This document shows positions 54,160-63,445 of a stretch of DNA of 64,000 bases, one piece after another. Position 1 is the first letter of the stretch. Each line of letters begins with the position of its first letter. The position numbers and the translations under genes were made by a program. Under the pieces are notes generated by a model. That model ran no database searches and was not told the DNA's origin. It saw only the letters and a program-made list of their open reading frames with translations. The DNA comes from Typhlomys cinereus (Eukaryota; Chordata; Mammalia; Rodentia; Platacanthomyidae): contig JALPQD010000403.1 of NCBI GenBank assembly GCA_023101885.1, positions 1,144,685 to 1,208,684 of the forward strand, in the 5' to 3' direction.

Positions 54160-54335
54160 AAAAGAGCAATTAAGGATGATTCCTGACATCACCCTCAGGG
54201 CTCCACATGCATGTACACTCAGGTTCATGTGCACCACACATATATACATACATGCATGCATGCATATATACGTACATGCATGCATGCATATATACATGAG
54301 CTCATACACATATACACATGAAAAAATAAAAAACA
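54160..54335 (+). mobile_element. SINE 3' fragment with palindromic TA/CATG tail
   Basis: GAGCAATTAAGGATGATTCC, TGACATCACCCTCAGGGCTC is the 3' body of the (CA)n-tailed SINE. The tail is a run of CATGCATGCATG and TATATAC words, twice repeated, at about 54240-54320. Confidence 0.6.
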
Positions 54336-55080
54336 ATATCACAATGATTAAAAACAAAGCATAATAAATTTCTAGCCACACTATTATACATATTGGACTC
54401 ATAAAACAAGGATTCCTTGGAAACAAGTGCTACAATGTGTGATAACCTGATAACCAAGTTGACTTCTAAATGACTAAGTGGATGAGCTGCAGACATTCTA
54501 CTCCACAGAATCAAGGGACAAAGGGTAATTTGCATTCCAGGGATGACAGAGCAAGACAATATGATCATTCATCTTGTTGAGCATAATTGTATGCAATTTA
54601 AAACTTATGAACTGATTATCTCTGGAACTTTCCATTGGATTTTTTTATGCTACAGTCATCCTAGGATAAATTGACAGTCAGTGAAGCTTCATGTAAGGGA
54701 AGACTATTTTAAATCCTTTTGCCTGCCCTCTATACAGTCTGATCCCATCTCCATCTATCAGGAGTTTCTGAAATAAATTATAATTTTTAGAAATTCTTAA
54801 GTCCCTCTAGTCTTGTGTGCCAATGACAGACAATATTGATGACAAGTATTCTAAATCCACAAATTAGGTTGAAATTTATAAATTTAAAATTAAGATATGA
54901 CTAAAGCAAAAAAGGTATCTAATAAATTATCCATTGATATTGGCAGTTGGAAACAACTTTGGTGATGCAAAGAATCAAATCAAAAAGCTTATTTTAAAAT
55001 GCAATATACAAAAAAATAAAAAATAAAATGCAATCTACACATTTAAAGATAAAGGCATAGTCAAACTCTTTTCTAAAAAG
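54336..55080. other. AT-rich DNA, possibly old L1
   Basis: No gene recognised. A-rich runs near 55,005-55,030 suggest old LINE sequence. Confidence 0.3.
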
Positions 55081-55084
55081 AACT

Positions 55085-55735
55085 CCAAAAGCACAAGAAT
55101 TGACAAATGAAACTGCATGAAATTAAAGCTCCCACACAGAAAAGGAAAAGAATGGTTAAAAGCAGTCTATATAATGGGAGAACGTCTTGGCCAACATCTG
55201 ACAAGGTACAAGTAATATGCATAATCTACAAAGAATTGCAAAAATTGAACAAACTAGATAAGTATCTAATCAATAAATGGGCACATGAGTTAAGCAGTCA
55301 GCTTTCAATGGAAGAAATTAATGTGGTCAATATGTATATGAAAAAAACATTCAACATCCTTAATCACCAGGGAAGTACTAATTAGAACTACATTGATATT
55401 TCATCTCACCATAGTCAGAAGGGCTATCATCAAGAGAACAAGCAACAACATACGCTGGTGAGTATGTGGAGAAAGGAGAACCCTCATACTCTGTTTGTAG
55501 GAATGTAAATAGTTGCGGTCACGATGGAAATAAGTGTGGAGTACCCACAAAAGATAAAAATAGAACCATATGATCCAGCTGTACCACTCTTGGTACAGAA
55601 AGGCAGAAAGATTCTAAGTCAGCAAACCACAAAGATGGGACGCTCTATAGCTACCACTGCTATATGCAAAATACAGAACCTTGGTAGCCTTCAACAGATG
55701 AATGCATAAAGAAAACATGACATGCATGGACAAAT
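55085..55735 (+). mobile_element. Old L1, ORF2 3' part and 3' UTR
   Basis: GCCAACATCTGACAAGGTAC, ATAAATGGGCACATGAGTTA, CATCCTTAATCACCAGGGAA, CCTTGGTAGCCTTCAACAGA and GAATGCATAAAGAAAACATG follow L1 ORF2 3' order. Reading frames are broken; the 92- and 61-codon plus frames are remnants. Confidence 0.75.
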
Positions 55736-56034
55736 AGGTTTCATGTGCTATTTTGTTCCCCAATGTAGCAACTCCAGAGATGGGAATTTGAGGAGGTGAT
55801 TGGATATTATAGATATAGATATAATGATAATTTATTCCACCAGAAAGAAGAATTAAGCTATATAATTTGTAGAAAATAGAGTGAAACTGGGGATCATCAT
55901 GCCAAGAGACAGATATATCAAATACATACTTTGTCTTACATTCAGAATGCAGAGTTAATACATGTATGAAGATGCATGTAAATATGTATAATTGAGATAT
56001 ATATTCCCATTAATTTGTTAATCCACTGTTGTAA
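55736..56034. other. AT-rich non-coding DNA
   Basis: No feature recognised beyond short TATAGATA words. Confidence 0.3.
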
Positions 56035-56035
56035 T

Positions 56036-56153
56036 CATAGCTGTGTCGGCAATGGGAAGTGGTGGAAATTTTGGGAGGTGGGGGTCTAGTCAGAGGAAGT
56101 AGGTCATTGAGGGAATGCCTTTGAAGGGCATATTATCTCTGACTATCTCTCTG

Positions 56154-56216
<63 letters not shown>

Positions 56217-56370
56217 GTCCCTGTGTCTGTGTGTGCCCTGGCCATCATGAACTGAGCTGTTTCCCAAACACACATGCTTCTGCCATCACAAACCTATCTT
56301 GCCTCAAGCAACCTGGCCAATGACTATAGACTGAAGCCTCTGAAACCATAAGACAGTATAAATCTTTCTT
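56036..56370 (+). mobile_element. MaLR LTR, MT-like, with internal (CT)n
   Basis: GGTGGAAATTTTGGGAGGTG, CTGACTATCTCTCTGTCTC, a (CT)n run at about 56143-56211, GTGTGCCCTGGCCATCATGA, GACTGAAGCCTCTGAAACCA, TAAGACAGTATAAATCTTTC. The last two blocks are typical of the MT/MST 3' end. Confidence 0.6.
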
Positions 56371-56374
56371 CCTT

Positions 56375-56480
56375 AAAAGGAAGAAAGAGGAGGAGGAGGA
56401 GGAAGAGGAGGAAGAGGAGGAGTAAGAAGAGGAGAAGGAGGAAGAAGAAGAAGAGGAGGAGGAGGAGGAGGAAGAGGAGG
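56375..56480. repeat. (GAG/GAA)n purine tract
   Basis: About 105 bases of GGA/GAA units with a single T. On the minus strand it produces a long Ser/Pro frame at 56245-56778, which is not a gene. Confidence 0.95.
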
Positions 56481-56714
56481 AGCTGGAGAGATGGCTGAGA
56501 AGGTAAGACTCTTCCTCACAAGCAGAAGGTCCTGAGTTTGGATCCCAGGTGGCACAAAAAAAAATGCCAAGCAGAACAAGTGATGACCTGAATTTCTGGA
56601 CCTGGTGAACAGAGCCTGGGAAATTCCAGACCAAAGCAAATGGGAGGCAGAAGTAATCGAGGATGATTCCTGAAGTCACCCTTGGTCCTCTGTAGGGACA
56701 CAAAGTTCCCTCTG

Positions 56715-56760
<46 letters not shown>

Positions 56761-56815
56761 GCACGCACGCACACGCACGCACGCACACGCGCGTGTGTGC
56801 CTTTTAAAAAAAACC
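56481..56815 (+). mobile_element. B2-superfamily SINE with CA/CG-rich tail
   Basis: Head GAGCTGGAGAGATGGCTGAG, B-box-like GAGTTTGGATCCC, body with GAGCCTGGGAAATTCCAGAC, (CA)n at about 56718-56755, then ACGC and CGCG words up to 56792. Confidence 0.85.
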
Positions 56816-57405
56816 TTTATTTATTTATTTATTTATTTATTGTGTGTGTGTGTGTGTGTGTGTGTGAATTAAATTTTAATTCTAGGTAAATATTTGCAAA
56901 ATTTAAGACATATTTAATAAAACACTTGTCACTTGTCTAAAATCCAAATCTAGTTGAGCATCCTTTATGTTTGCTTGCCAAATCTGCTGACTCTAACCAA
57001 TCTACAGCATTAAATCTCTTGTAAACTCACTAGATTTAATAACATAAAATGTCCAACAAGTCTTTAGGTAATTCTGGTTGTCAGTCAGGGCAGGGGATCC
57101 TGGCAAGAAGGCAGCAGTCATAATCCAGACCTTCTGGCAAACTACAGATCTCTCTGACTCGGAACCCGGTGCCTCGTACCCAGCGGAATCGACCCGTGCA
57201 GCTGCCAAAGCTTCACATGGGGCCTGGATGCGAGGCCCTAGCTCTTGATTTGCTTGTGGCTTTGAGAAGTACCATGACATGTCAGAATTAAAAATAAACA
57301 AAATTGAAGTCAGAAGAACTGCTGTTTTCTGTACTAACAGCTGTACAAACTTGGAAGGTCACTTAGGCTCCATGTTGCTCATGAATTTATTTTTGTATTA
57401 AAGAA
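56816..57405. other. Non-coding DNA; (TTTA)n and (GT)n at start
   Basis: (TTTA)n at about 56817-56841 and (GT)n at about 56841-56866, then AT-rich sequence without a recognised repeat or gene. Confidence 0.4.
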
Positions 57406-57411
57406 ACATGT

Positions 57412-57672
57412 ATTGGAGCTGAGGAGACGGCCCGGTCAGAAAAGCGCCTGCTGTGCCCGCGTGAAGACCCGAGTGCAGATCTCAGCACAAGGCGGAGGAT
57501 GGAGCATCCGGAACACCAGCCCAGCCAGTCCAGCTGATCAGTGAGCTCTGGGTTCCATGACAGACTCTGCGTCAACAAAAAAGGTGAAGAGTCGGGAGAG
57601 GAAGATTCCTGAAGTTGATTGACCTCTAATCTACACATACACACACCTGCAGGTGCACCTACACGTATATAT
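57412..57672 (+). mobile_element. B4-like SINE
   Basis: Head GGAGCTGAGGAGACGGCCCG with GTGAAGACCCGAGTGCAGAT. Middle CAGTCCAGCTGATCAGTGAG; 3' part TTGATTGACCTCTAATCTAC. The order fits B4. Confidence 0.7.
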
Positions 57673-57684
57673 GTATATTATATG

Positions 57685-58004
57685 CAAAAAAGAAAAGAGA
57701 AGAGAGAGCAAGAAGGAAGAAAGGAAGGGAGGGAGGGAGAGAGAGGAGGAGGGAGGGAGGGAGAAGAGGAGGGAGGAGGGAGAAGAGGAGAGAGGAGAGG
57801 GAGGGAAGGAAGGAGGGAAGGAAGGAGAGAAGGAGGGAAGCAGGGGAAGGAGGGAAGAAGGGAAAGAGGGAGGGAAGGAAGGGAAGACAGGAGAAAGAGA
57901 GGAGGGAGGAAGAAAGGGAGGGAGGGAGGGAGGGAGGGAGGGAGGGAGGGAGGGAGGGAGGGAGGGAGGGAGGGAGGGAGGGAGGGAGGGAGGGAGGGAA
58001 AGAA
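57685..58004. repeat. Polypurine (GGGA/GGAA)n tract
   Basis: About 320 bases of nearly pure purine, ending in ~25 perfect GGGA units at 57917-57997. The overlapping 136-160 codon frames on both strands (Gly/Glu/Arg and Pro/Ser) are repeat artefacts. Confidence 0.95.
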
Positions 58005-58112
58005 GTTTATTGACTGTTTTACGGGTGAGGTCTTCTGCCAAACCCTGGGGTTCACGACAATGAACAATGCAGGGATTGTCCTGCCATTGTGGAAGACATG
58101 AAGGTGGCATAG
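58005..58112 (+). mobile_element. MIR SINE fragment
   Basis: AAGTTTATTGACTGTTTTAC, CTGCCAAACCCTGGGG, ACAATGAACAATGCAGGGAT, TGTCCTGCCATTG match the MIR 5'-central order (TTATTGAGC..., GCACTG...GCTGGGG, AGTGAACAA...CAGG, TCCCTGCCCTC). Confidence 0.6.
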
Positions 58113-59084
58113 GTACCCTCTATCTCTGTACACACAGGTTCTGCCTCAGATCCAACCAATGCAAACTGATATATTCAACCAAAGATGTGTCCACAGTGAC
58201 TAAAGATATATAGACTTTTTCTTGGCATTATTCCCTAAACAACACTGTACAACCACTATTTACCCAACATTTCCATTGAATTGAGTATTATAAATAATCA
58301 AGAGATTATTTAAAATATACATGCGAGTACATACAGATTACATGCAAAATCCAAACCATCTTATGTACTGGAGTATCCCCAGACTTTGGTGGCTGTGAGG
58401 AAGGCTGTGTAACACACAAATAACAGAAATGCAAATGAAGGGAGAAGATGGGCAGCGCTTTGGAGCATCGTACATGCCAAGGGCAGTCATCTGGACCTGG
58501 GCTTCTTGAGGCGGCATTGAAAAGACCACTGTTGTGCTGAGACTTAGCAGATGAAGAGAACTCAGTCAAAGAAACCAGGAGTAAGGAAGGCCCATTCCAG
58601 ACAGCAGAACCAGCGCAAGTCAAAAGCCCAAGGATACTCATCACATGTTTTGAGTTCGATATTTTGTTCTTTGCTCTCTGGGGTCTTGATGACTTGAGAG
58701 GTCAGTCCATCCCAAGGTCAGCCATCTTAGAGACATCAAAATGGTCTTCGTGTGTCTTTCATATGCAAACCAGCCAATCCAGGGCCCACATTCAATGCCT
58801 CCTTTTTCCGTCTCTGCTGAATCACTTATCTCGCAGCAGCAGGTTCTAAGAGGGATTTTGCAGATCAATCGCAGACTGCCATGCTGCCTACAGATAGATT
58901 CCATCTCATCTTTTCCTGTCAGATCCATGTATCTTTCGGGCCTTTCTATTGTCTTACTGCATTGACTAGAACTTCTGGCACAAAATTGAATGTGAGTGAT
59001 TAAAGACAGATGCCCTTGTTTTAGAACTAAAGAACATTTAGATACACTTTTACTATAGTGTGTGTACCCTTTGTCAAATTGAAG
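58113..59084. other. Non-coding DNA, nothing recognised
   Basis: About 970 bases without a recognised repeat. The 112-codon minus frame at 58306-58644 and 160-codon minus frame at 58641-59123 have no domain, and the latter starts inside a (CA)n run. Confidence 0.4.
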
Positions 59085-59087
59085 AAG

Positions 59088-59090
<3 letters not shown>

Positions 59091-59127
<37 letters not shown>
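59091..59127. repeat. (CA)n microsatellite
   Basis: About 36 bases of pure CA. No SINE body precedes it. Confidence 0.95.
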
Positions 59128-59128
<1 letters not shown>

Positions 59129-59284
59129 ATTTCTACTTTTCTGAGAGTTTTAGCATGGTTTTGGCAAGTGCAGTTTCTCTGTATCAGTTGATGATATTAT
59201 ATAATTTTGACTTCAGTTTGTTACCAAGGTGAGTTACATTTATTGATTTTTGAACACTTAACTAGCATACCCACAGAAGGAAAA

Positions 59285-59612
59285 AATCATACTTGATATG
59301 GTATATTAATTTCTGTGACCAAATATCTGGCAAGAAGCAACTTAAGGAATAAAGGTAATTTAATTTGTTGGTTCTCATAGGTAAAGGGATTCCTGTTGTG
59401 AGGAGTGCGGAGTGTCAGAAATCTGAGACTGGACAGGAAGTGGGGCCTAGCTGTAAAATCTCAAATCCTGTCTCTAGTGACCCACTTCCTGTAGCAAAGC
59501 CTCCCCCCCTAAATGTTTTACAACCTTCCAAGACAGCACCAGCAGCCAGGGACCAAGTGTTCAAATACATAAGCTTGTGGGGACATTTCACATTCAAACC
59601 ACAGCACATAGC
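59285..59612 (-). mobile_element. MaLR LTR, MT-like, antisense
   Basis: Plus-strand order ATATGGTATATTAATTTCTG, TGACCAAATATCTGGCAAG, GTAATTTAATTTGTTGGTTC and the end GGACATTTCACATTCAAACC plus ACAGCA is the reverse of an MT-type LTR that starts TGTGGTTTGAATG. Confidence 0.7.
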
Positions 59613-59639
59613 ATATAAGGTTTTATATATAAGCTGCTG

Positions 59640-61330
59640 AATTTTATTTGCAAATATTTTATGCCATGTCTAGTTTTGGTATCAAGCCAGTCTGGTTTGA
59701 GTGTCTCTAACTTTTCTCATGTTTTCTGGAAGAGGCTGTGTAGAATCAATGCTAACTCATCTGTTCTTTAACACTTGTTAGAAGTATCTAGTGAAGCTCC
59801 CATGGCTTTGTTTTTTATTTTTAATTACAAATCAAATTTTCTTTAAGTTATAGAGCTAATCAAATCATCTATTTCACATTTGGTGACCTGTAGAGATTTA
59901 TATGTTGAAGAAAATGTTTATTTCAAACTAAGGCATCAAATTTATGTGTATTGAGTTGTTTGGGCTTTTCTGGATAGTACTGATATCTTCGAGTCTAAAC
60001 TGGCATACCAGGTTTCATTGCTGATACTGGAAGGAATTATATGCATTCTTTTGATATCTTGCTGAACATTTAAATAACTGTATTGGCCTCAAAGATCTCT
60101 TTGGTTAACTTTTCTTTATTGTTTTTTCTCAATTCTTTAACATATATTGTCATCTGTTTTGTTTTGTTTTGTTTTGTTGGGTTTGAGTTCCCAAAGTTCT
60201 TGGAATATATACTTACATTATTGATTTGCCTTTTCTTTTTTCTAATGTATACATAGAATGTTATAATCTCCATCTCAGCACTTCTGGAGATGTGCCCCCA
60301 TAAATTTTGATACTATATTTTCATTTTCACTCAGTTTCATGTATTTCTGAATCCCTTTGAGAGATTCACTTCAAATTCTGCGATTTTGGGGGTTATGTTT
60401 TTGAGTTTCCAAGAGTTTGGAATTTTTCCCATCATTCTTCTGGATTTATTTCTACTTTGATTCTGTTGTGTCAGAAAACACATGTGATTTCAATTCTTTT
60501 AAATTTGTTGAGGTTTCTTTGCAGCTTAGGATATGGTCTATCTAGACATATAATTTGAAGGTCTGCAAAGAGTGTATTCTGCTGTTGTAAGAGATTCTGT
60601 AATTGTCCATTCAGTGTTGTTGGCTGATGGCGTTGCTCTTTTTATGGTCTTGCTGATTCTCTGCCAGCTACTTTGTCGGGTATTGAGATGGGGCATCACA
60701 ATCACCGACTGCTTGTAGATTTGACCTTTTATCCTCTGGTTTTGTCTTTGCTTCCTACACAAGGTAGGTTCTGCCAGATAACTACATAATGTCTCTGTGC
60801 ATCCATGGTCACTTTCTTTGCTCTGAAATATACTTCATCTCCTATTTAAAGCCCTTCCGACTGTTTCCTGATAAACGTTTGTATTGCACACCATAGCATT
60901 TTCCATTCTTTTACTTTCACTATATTCAAAAAGACCTTTTTATAGACAGCAATACGGTTAAGTCCTGTTTTTTAGTCCATTCTGCCAATTTCTGTTTTTT
61001 ATTTGCTGCATTAAGGCCGTTTGGGTTTAATGTCATTACTGGTTCGTTAGGGCTTAAGGCTGCCACTCCATTTATTGTTTTCTGGTTTTCATTTCTCTAT
61101 TTTCCTTTTCTGGCATTAGTATAGGTTACTTAAGCTTTCTTACAAGTCTATGTTGCTCTAGACTAATTTTGAATGTTTGCTCTGTACAGTTTTTGTGTGG
61201 GTAGCTGCTCTACTATGATATTACAAACACATCACTGTCCATTCCCATCGTTATTTGACCAGTTTAACTGAATTATAAGCACCTATCTCTTTGCAAACCA
61301 TTTATCCTCCCCCGTTTATGACATAATTGA
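59640..61330 (-). mobile_element. Old L1, ORF2 region, antisense
   Basis: Plus-strand phrases are the antisense of L1 ORF2: TTTTGGTATCAAGCCAGTCT, GAAGTATCTAGTGAAGCTCC, TTTTTAATTACAAATC, ATTTCTACTTTGATTCTGTTG, TATGGTCTATCTAGACATA, GAGTGTATTCTGCTGTTG and TTTAATGTCATTACTGGTTC, running 3' to 5' of the element. Two short minus frames (60070-60273, 60538-60762) retain ORF2-like order, but the coding frame is destroyed. High divergence points to a pre-murine L1. Confidence 0.75.
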
Positions 61331-61699
61331 TTTAAGCTGCTTAGGGACACTCTACATGGAAGGATGGAGCCCACCCAAAATGTGGTTTGGATCCCATGAC
61401 TGATGGCTCTATACATTCTCCAAAAGAAATGAAAGGTTTGGGACTCATTGAGCTTCCAAGAATATCTAAAGTTGGCTGAAAACAGCCTAGAAAACCTGGG
61501 AAAGAAAAACAGGTTAAGGAACCGGGAAAAGGAAAAGAGCTCAGGGTAATTAGGCAGACCAGTCAGTAGAAAGGTTCCTGTGATTTGAATTTACAGCTTG
61601 TACTGTTTCAAAGGCAGGCAAATGCAAACTCTTACCAGCCACAAGTGATGAGGGATGGAAGAAGGTCTGTCACTTTGAACAGTGTCCACCACCAAATAT
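61331..61699. other. Non-coding DNA, nothing recognised
   Basis: Short stretch between the L1 and a SINE; possibly part of the L1. Confidence 0.3.
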
Positions 61700-61921
61700 A
61701 AAAAGCACTGGAGGGGCTGGAGAGGTGGCTCAGGGGTTAAGCTTCTGCCTTGCAGGCGGAAGGTCCTGAGTTTGGATCCTAGACCCCACGTATAGACGCC
61801 AGGCGGAAGCGGGGGCGGCCTGCGTTTCTGGTCCTGGTAGGGCGGAGCCTGTGAATCCCAGGGCAGAGTAAACAAGGAGGAGGTGGAGGCGTCCATGGTG
61901 GTTCCCGAATTCGTCCGTGGT

Positions 61922-61968
<47 letters not shown>

Positions 61969-61969
61969 A

Positions 61970-62019
<50 letters not shown>

Positions 62020-62065
62020 ATTGAATAAATAATAATAAAAAAAATTTTTTTAAAAAGCACTGGAG
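61700..62065 (+). mobile_element. B2-superfamily SINE, young subfamily, perfect TSD
   Basis: Element 61714-62051 between perfect 14-bp copies of AAAAAGCACTGGAG (61700-61713 and 62052-62065). Head GGGGCTGGAGAGGTGGCTCA, B-box-like GAGTTTGGATCC, body nearly identical to 10336 and 53641, and a long (CA)n at 61926-62014 with two TA interruptions. The tail GAATAAATAATAATAAAA includes an AATAAA. Confidence 0.9.
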
Positions 62066-62345
62066 TCCAGGGAGATGGGTCAGCAGGTAAAAAACCGCAC
62101 GAGCCTGATGACCTAAATTTTGATCTTTTGAACCCTCCAGTAAAAACCAAATGAATGTTATGGCACATCCGTTATCCCAGCACTCCTGCGGAAAAATGAG
62201 CTATAGAGACAGGATCAACCAGAAGCTCACAAGCTGGCCAGCCTGGAGTATGCCATGCCCGGGGAGATATCCTACCTCAAACAAGTAGAAAATGAGATCC
62301 CACTCCTGAAAAATGTTCTGTGGTCTCCACACATGCTCAGTGGTC
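62066..62345 (+). mobile_element. B4-like SINE
   Basis: Head GGGAGATGGGTCAGCAGGTA with GAGCCTGATGACCTAAATTT, middle TCCGTTATCCCAGCACTCCT and AGCTGGCCAGCCTGGAGTAT, 3' part GTGGTCTCCACACATGCTC. B4 composite order. The neighbouring SINE is inserted at its 5' edge. Confidence 0.65.
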
Positions 62346-62347
62346 AT

Positions 62348-62382
62348 GGATGGATGGATGGATGGATAGATGATAGATAGAT

Positions 62383-62415
<33 letters not shown>

Positions 62416-62524
62416 CTAGTCAGCTCGATCAATAGATACCTCGCTCGCTAGCCATAGATCGCTAGATCGCTATCTCGCTCAGCTAGCTAGCTCGCTCGCT
62501 AGATAGATGGACAGACAGACAGAC
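62348..62524. repeat. Mosaic tetranucleotide repeat: GGAT, GATA, TCGC/CTAG, GACA
   Basis: (GGAT)n and (GATA)n pass at about 62414 into ~90 bases of mixed CTCG, TCGC, CTAG and ATAG words with about eight CpG sites, then GATA and (GACA)n. It lies at the 3' end of a B4 SINE. Confidence 0.9.
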
Positions 62525-62935
62525 AAAAAATAATACATAAATAACCAGATTCCAACTGTTACATCAAGATTTCCTTTATATATGTGTAAATAGATGCTCT
62601 CTTGTGTACCAATTTAATTTTCTTGATGTTTCCCTAATAGTTTAGTTGTTTTCTTTGTGGGTTTGGGAAAATTATAGCCAACATTATAACATAAGTATAT
62701 AGTTTGGGTTAATACCACATTTTAATAATATGTAAACCCTTGTTTCTATACTACCCCATTCTCTCTATCTCATTGGAACAGGGTGTTGTCACAGAAACCA
62801 TGTTAAATTTTTGCATGACTGTTGACATAGTTTAAATAATTATTGCTCTACATTTTTGTCGTTTAAGTCAGAAAAGATAAAAAATAAAGACACCATTATA
62901 CTGTTTCTATAGATGCCTCCCAATGATAAGCTTCC
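62525..62935. other. AT-rich DNA, perhaps part of the antisense L1
   Basis: AT-rich sequence without a firm assignment. Confidence 0.3.
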
Positions 62936-62939
62936 TTTT

Positions 62940-63445
62940 TCAGTGAAAAGCCTCATGTTGATGTGCCTGGAATCTCTGAAGCCCGTTGCCCCATGACGCC
63001 CCAGAAGTGGACCCTAAGCACTTGGACTGGAGGCTCAAGAGGGGGGCACAGCTACTGCACACCTTGACCAAAGAGCAGCCTTCTCTCTGGAAACTGAGGC
63101 ATGCAGCTTCCAGAAGGACACACATGAAGCCATATGGTGCACCAGTTAGAGAAATCAGCCTGACGGGCAATCAAGAGCAATCACGTAGCAGCAGATGCTA
63201 CTTGGGTTCATCCTCACAGCCAAGGCATTGTAGATTTCTTCGTGTGGATTTGAACTGCTGCCCACTTGTCCATTCGTCTGTCCTGAGGATAACACACAGT
63301 CGTTCCAGACTCAAAGACCCCCTTCAGTATTTCGTGGGGGGTGAAGCAGGCAGTGACCAATCCTTTAGCATTTTGTGGGGGGCAAAGCGACCAGTGACCA
63401 GTCCTATCACCTTCTGCTCCTCTGGGAATGTACAGCTTGAGAGAA
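62940..63445. other. Unidentified GC-rich insert in old L1
   Basis: About 500 bases of GC-rich sequence between AT-rich blocks that look like antisense L1. It contains a 154-codon plus frame (62986-63450) and two imperfect copies of a ~48-bp segment (63330-63424: TTTCGTGGGGGGTGAAGC and TTTTGTGGGGGGCAAAGC followed by CAGTGACCA-like words). It may be an LTR or other element that I do not recognise, because ACATAAATCTCTTG follows near its end. No domain recognised in the frame. Confidence 0.35.

Noticed and set aside
56245..56778. 177-codon minus frame with serine and Cys-Val runs
   Set aside because: Made of (CA)n, SINE body and (GAG)n antisense.
57619..58133. Gly/Glu/Arg-rich and Pro/Ser-rich frames of 136-160 codons
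   Set aside because: Products of the (GGGA)n tract on both strands; they run across a SINE, the repeat and a MIR.
58641..59123. 160-codon minus frame considered as a possible exon or small gene
   Set aside because: It begins in a (CA)n run, has no recognised domain, and no splice or promoter context supports it.
60070..60762. Functional L1 ORF2
   Set aside because: Only short ORF2-like pieces remain; stops and indels interrupt the frame, so the element cannot be active.
61591..62168. Cys-Val-rich minus frames of 80-140 codons
   Set aside because: Antisense of the SINE (CA)n tail.
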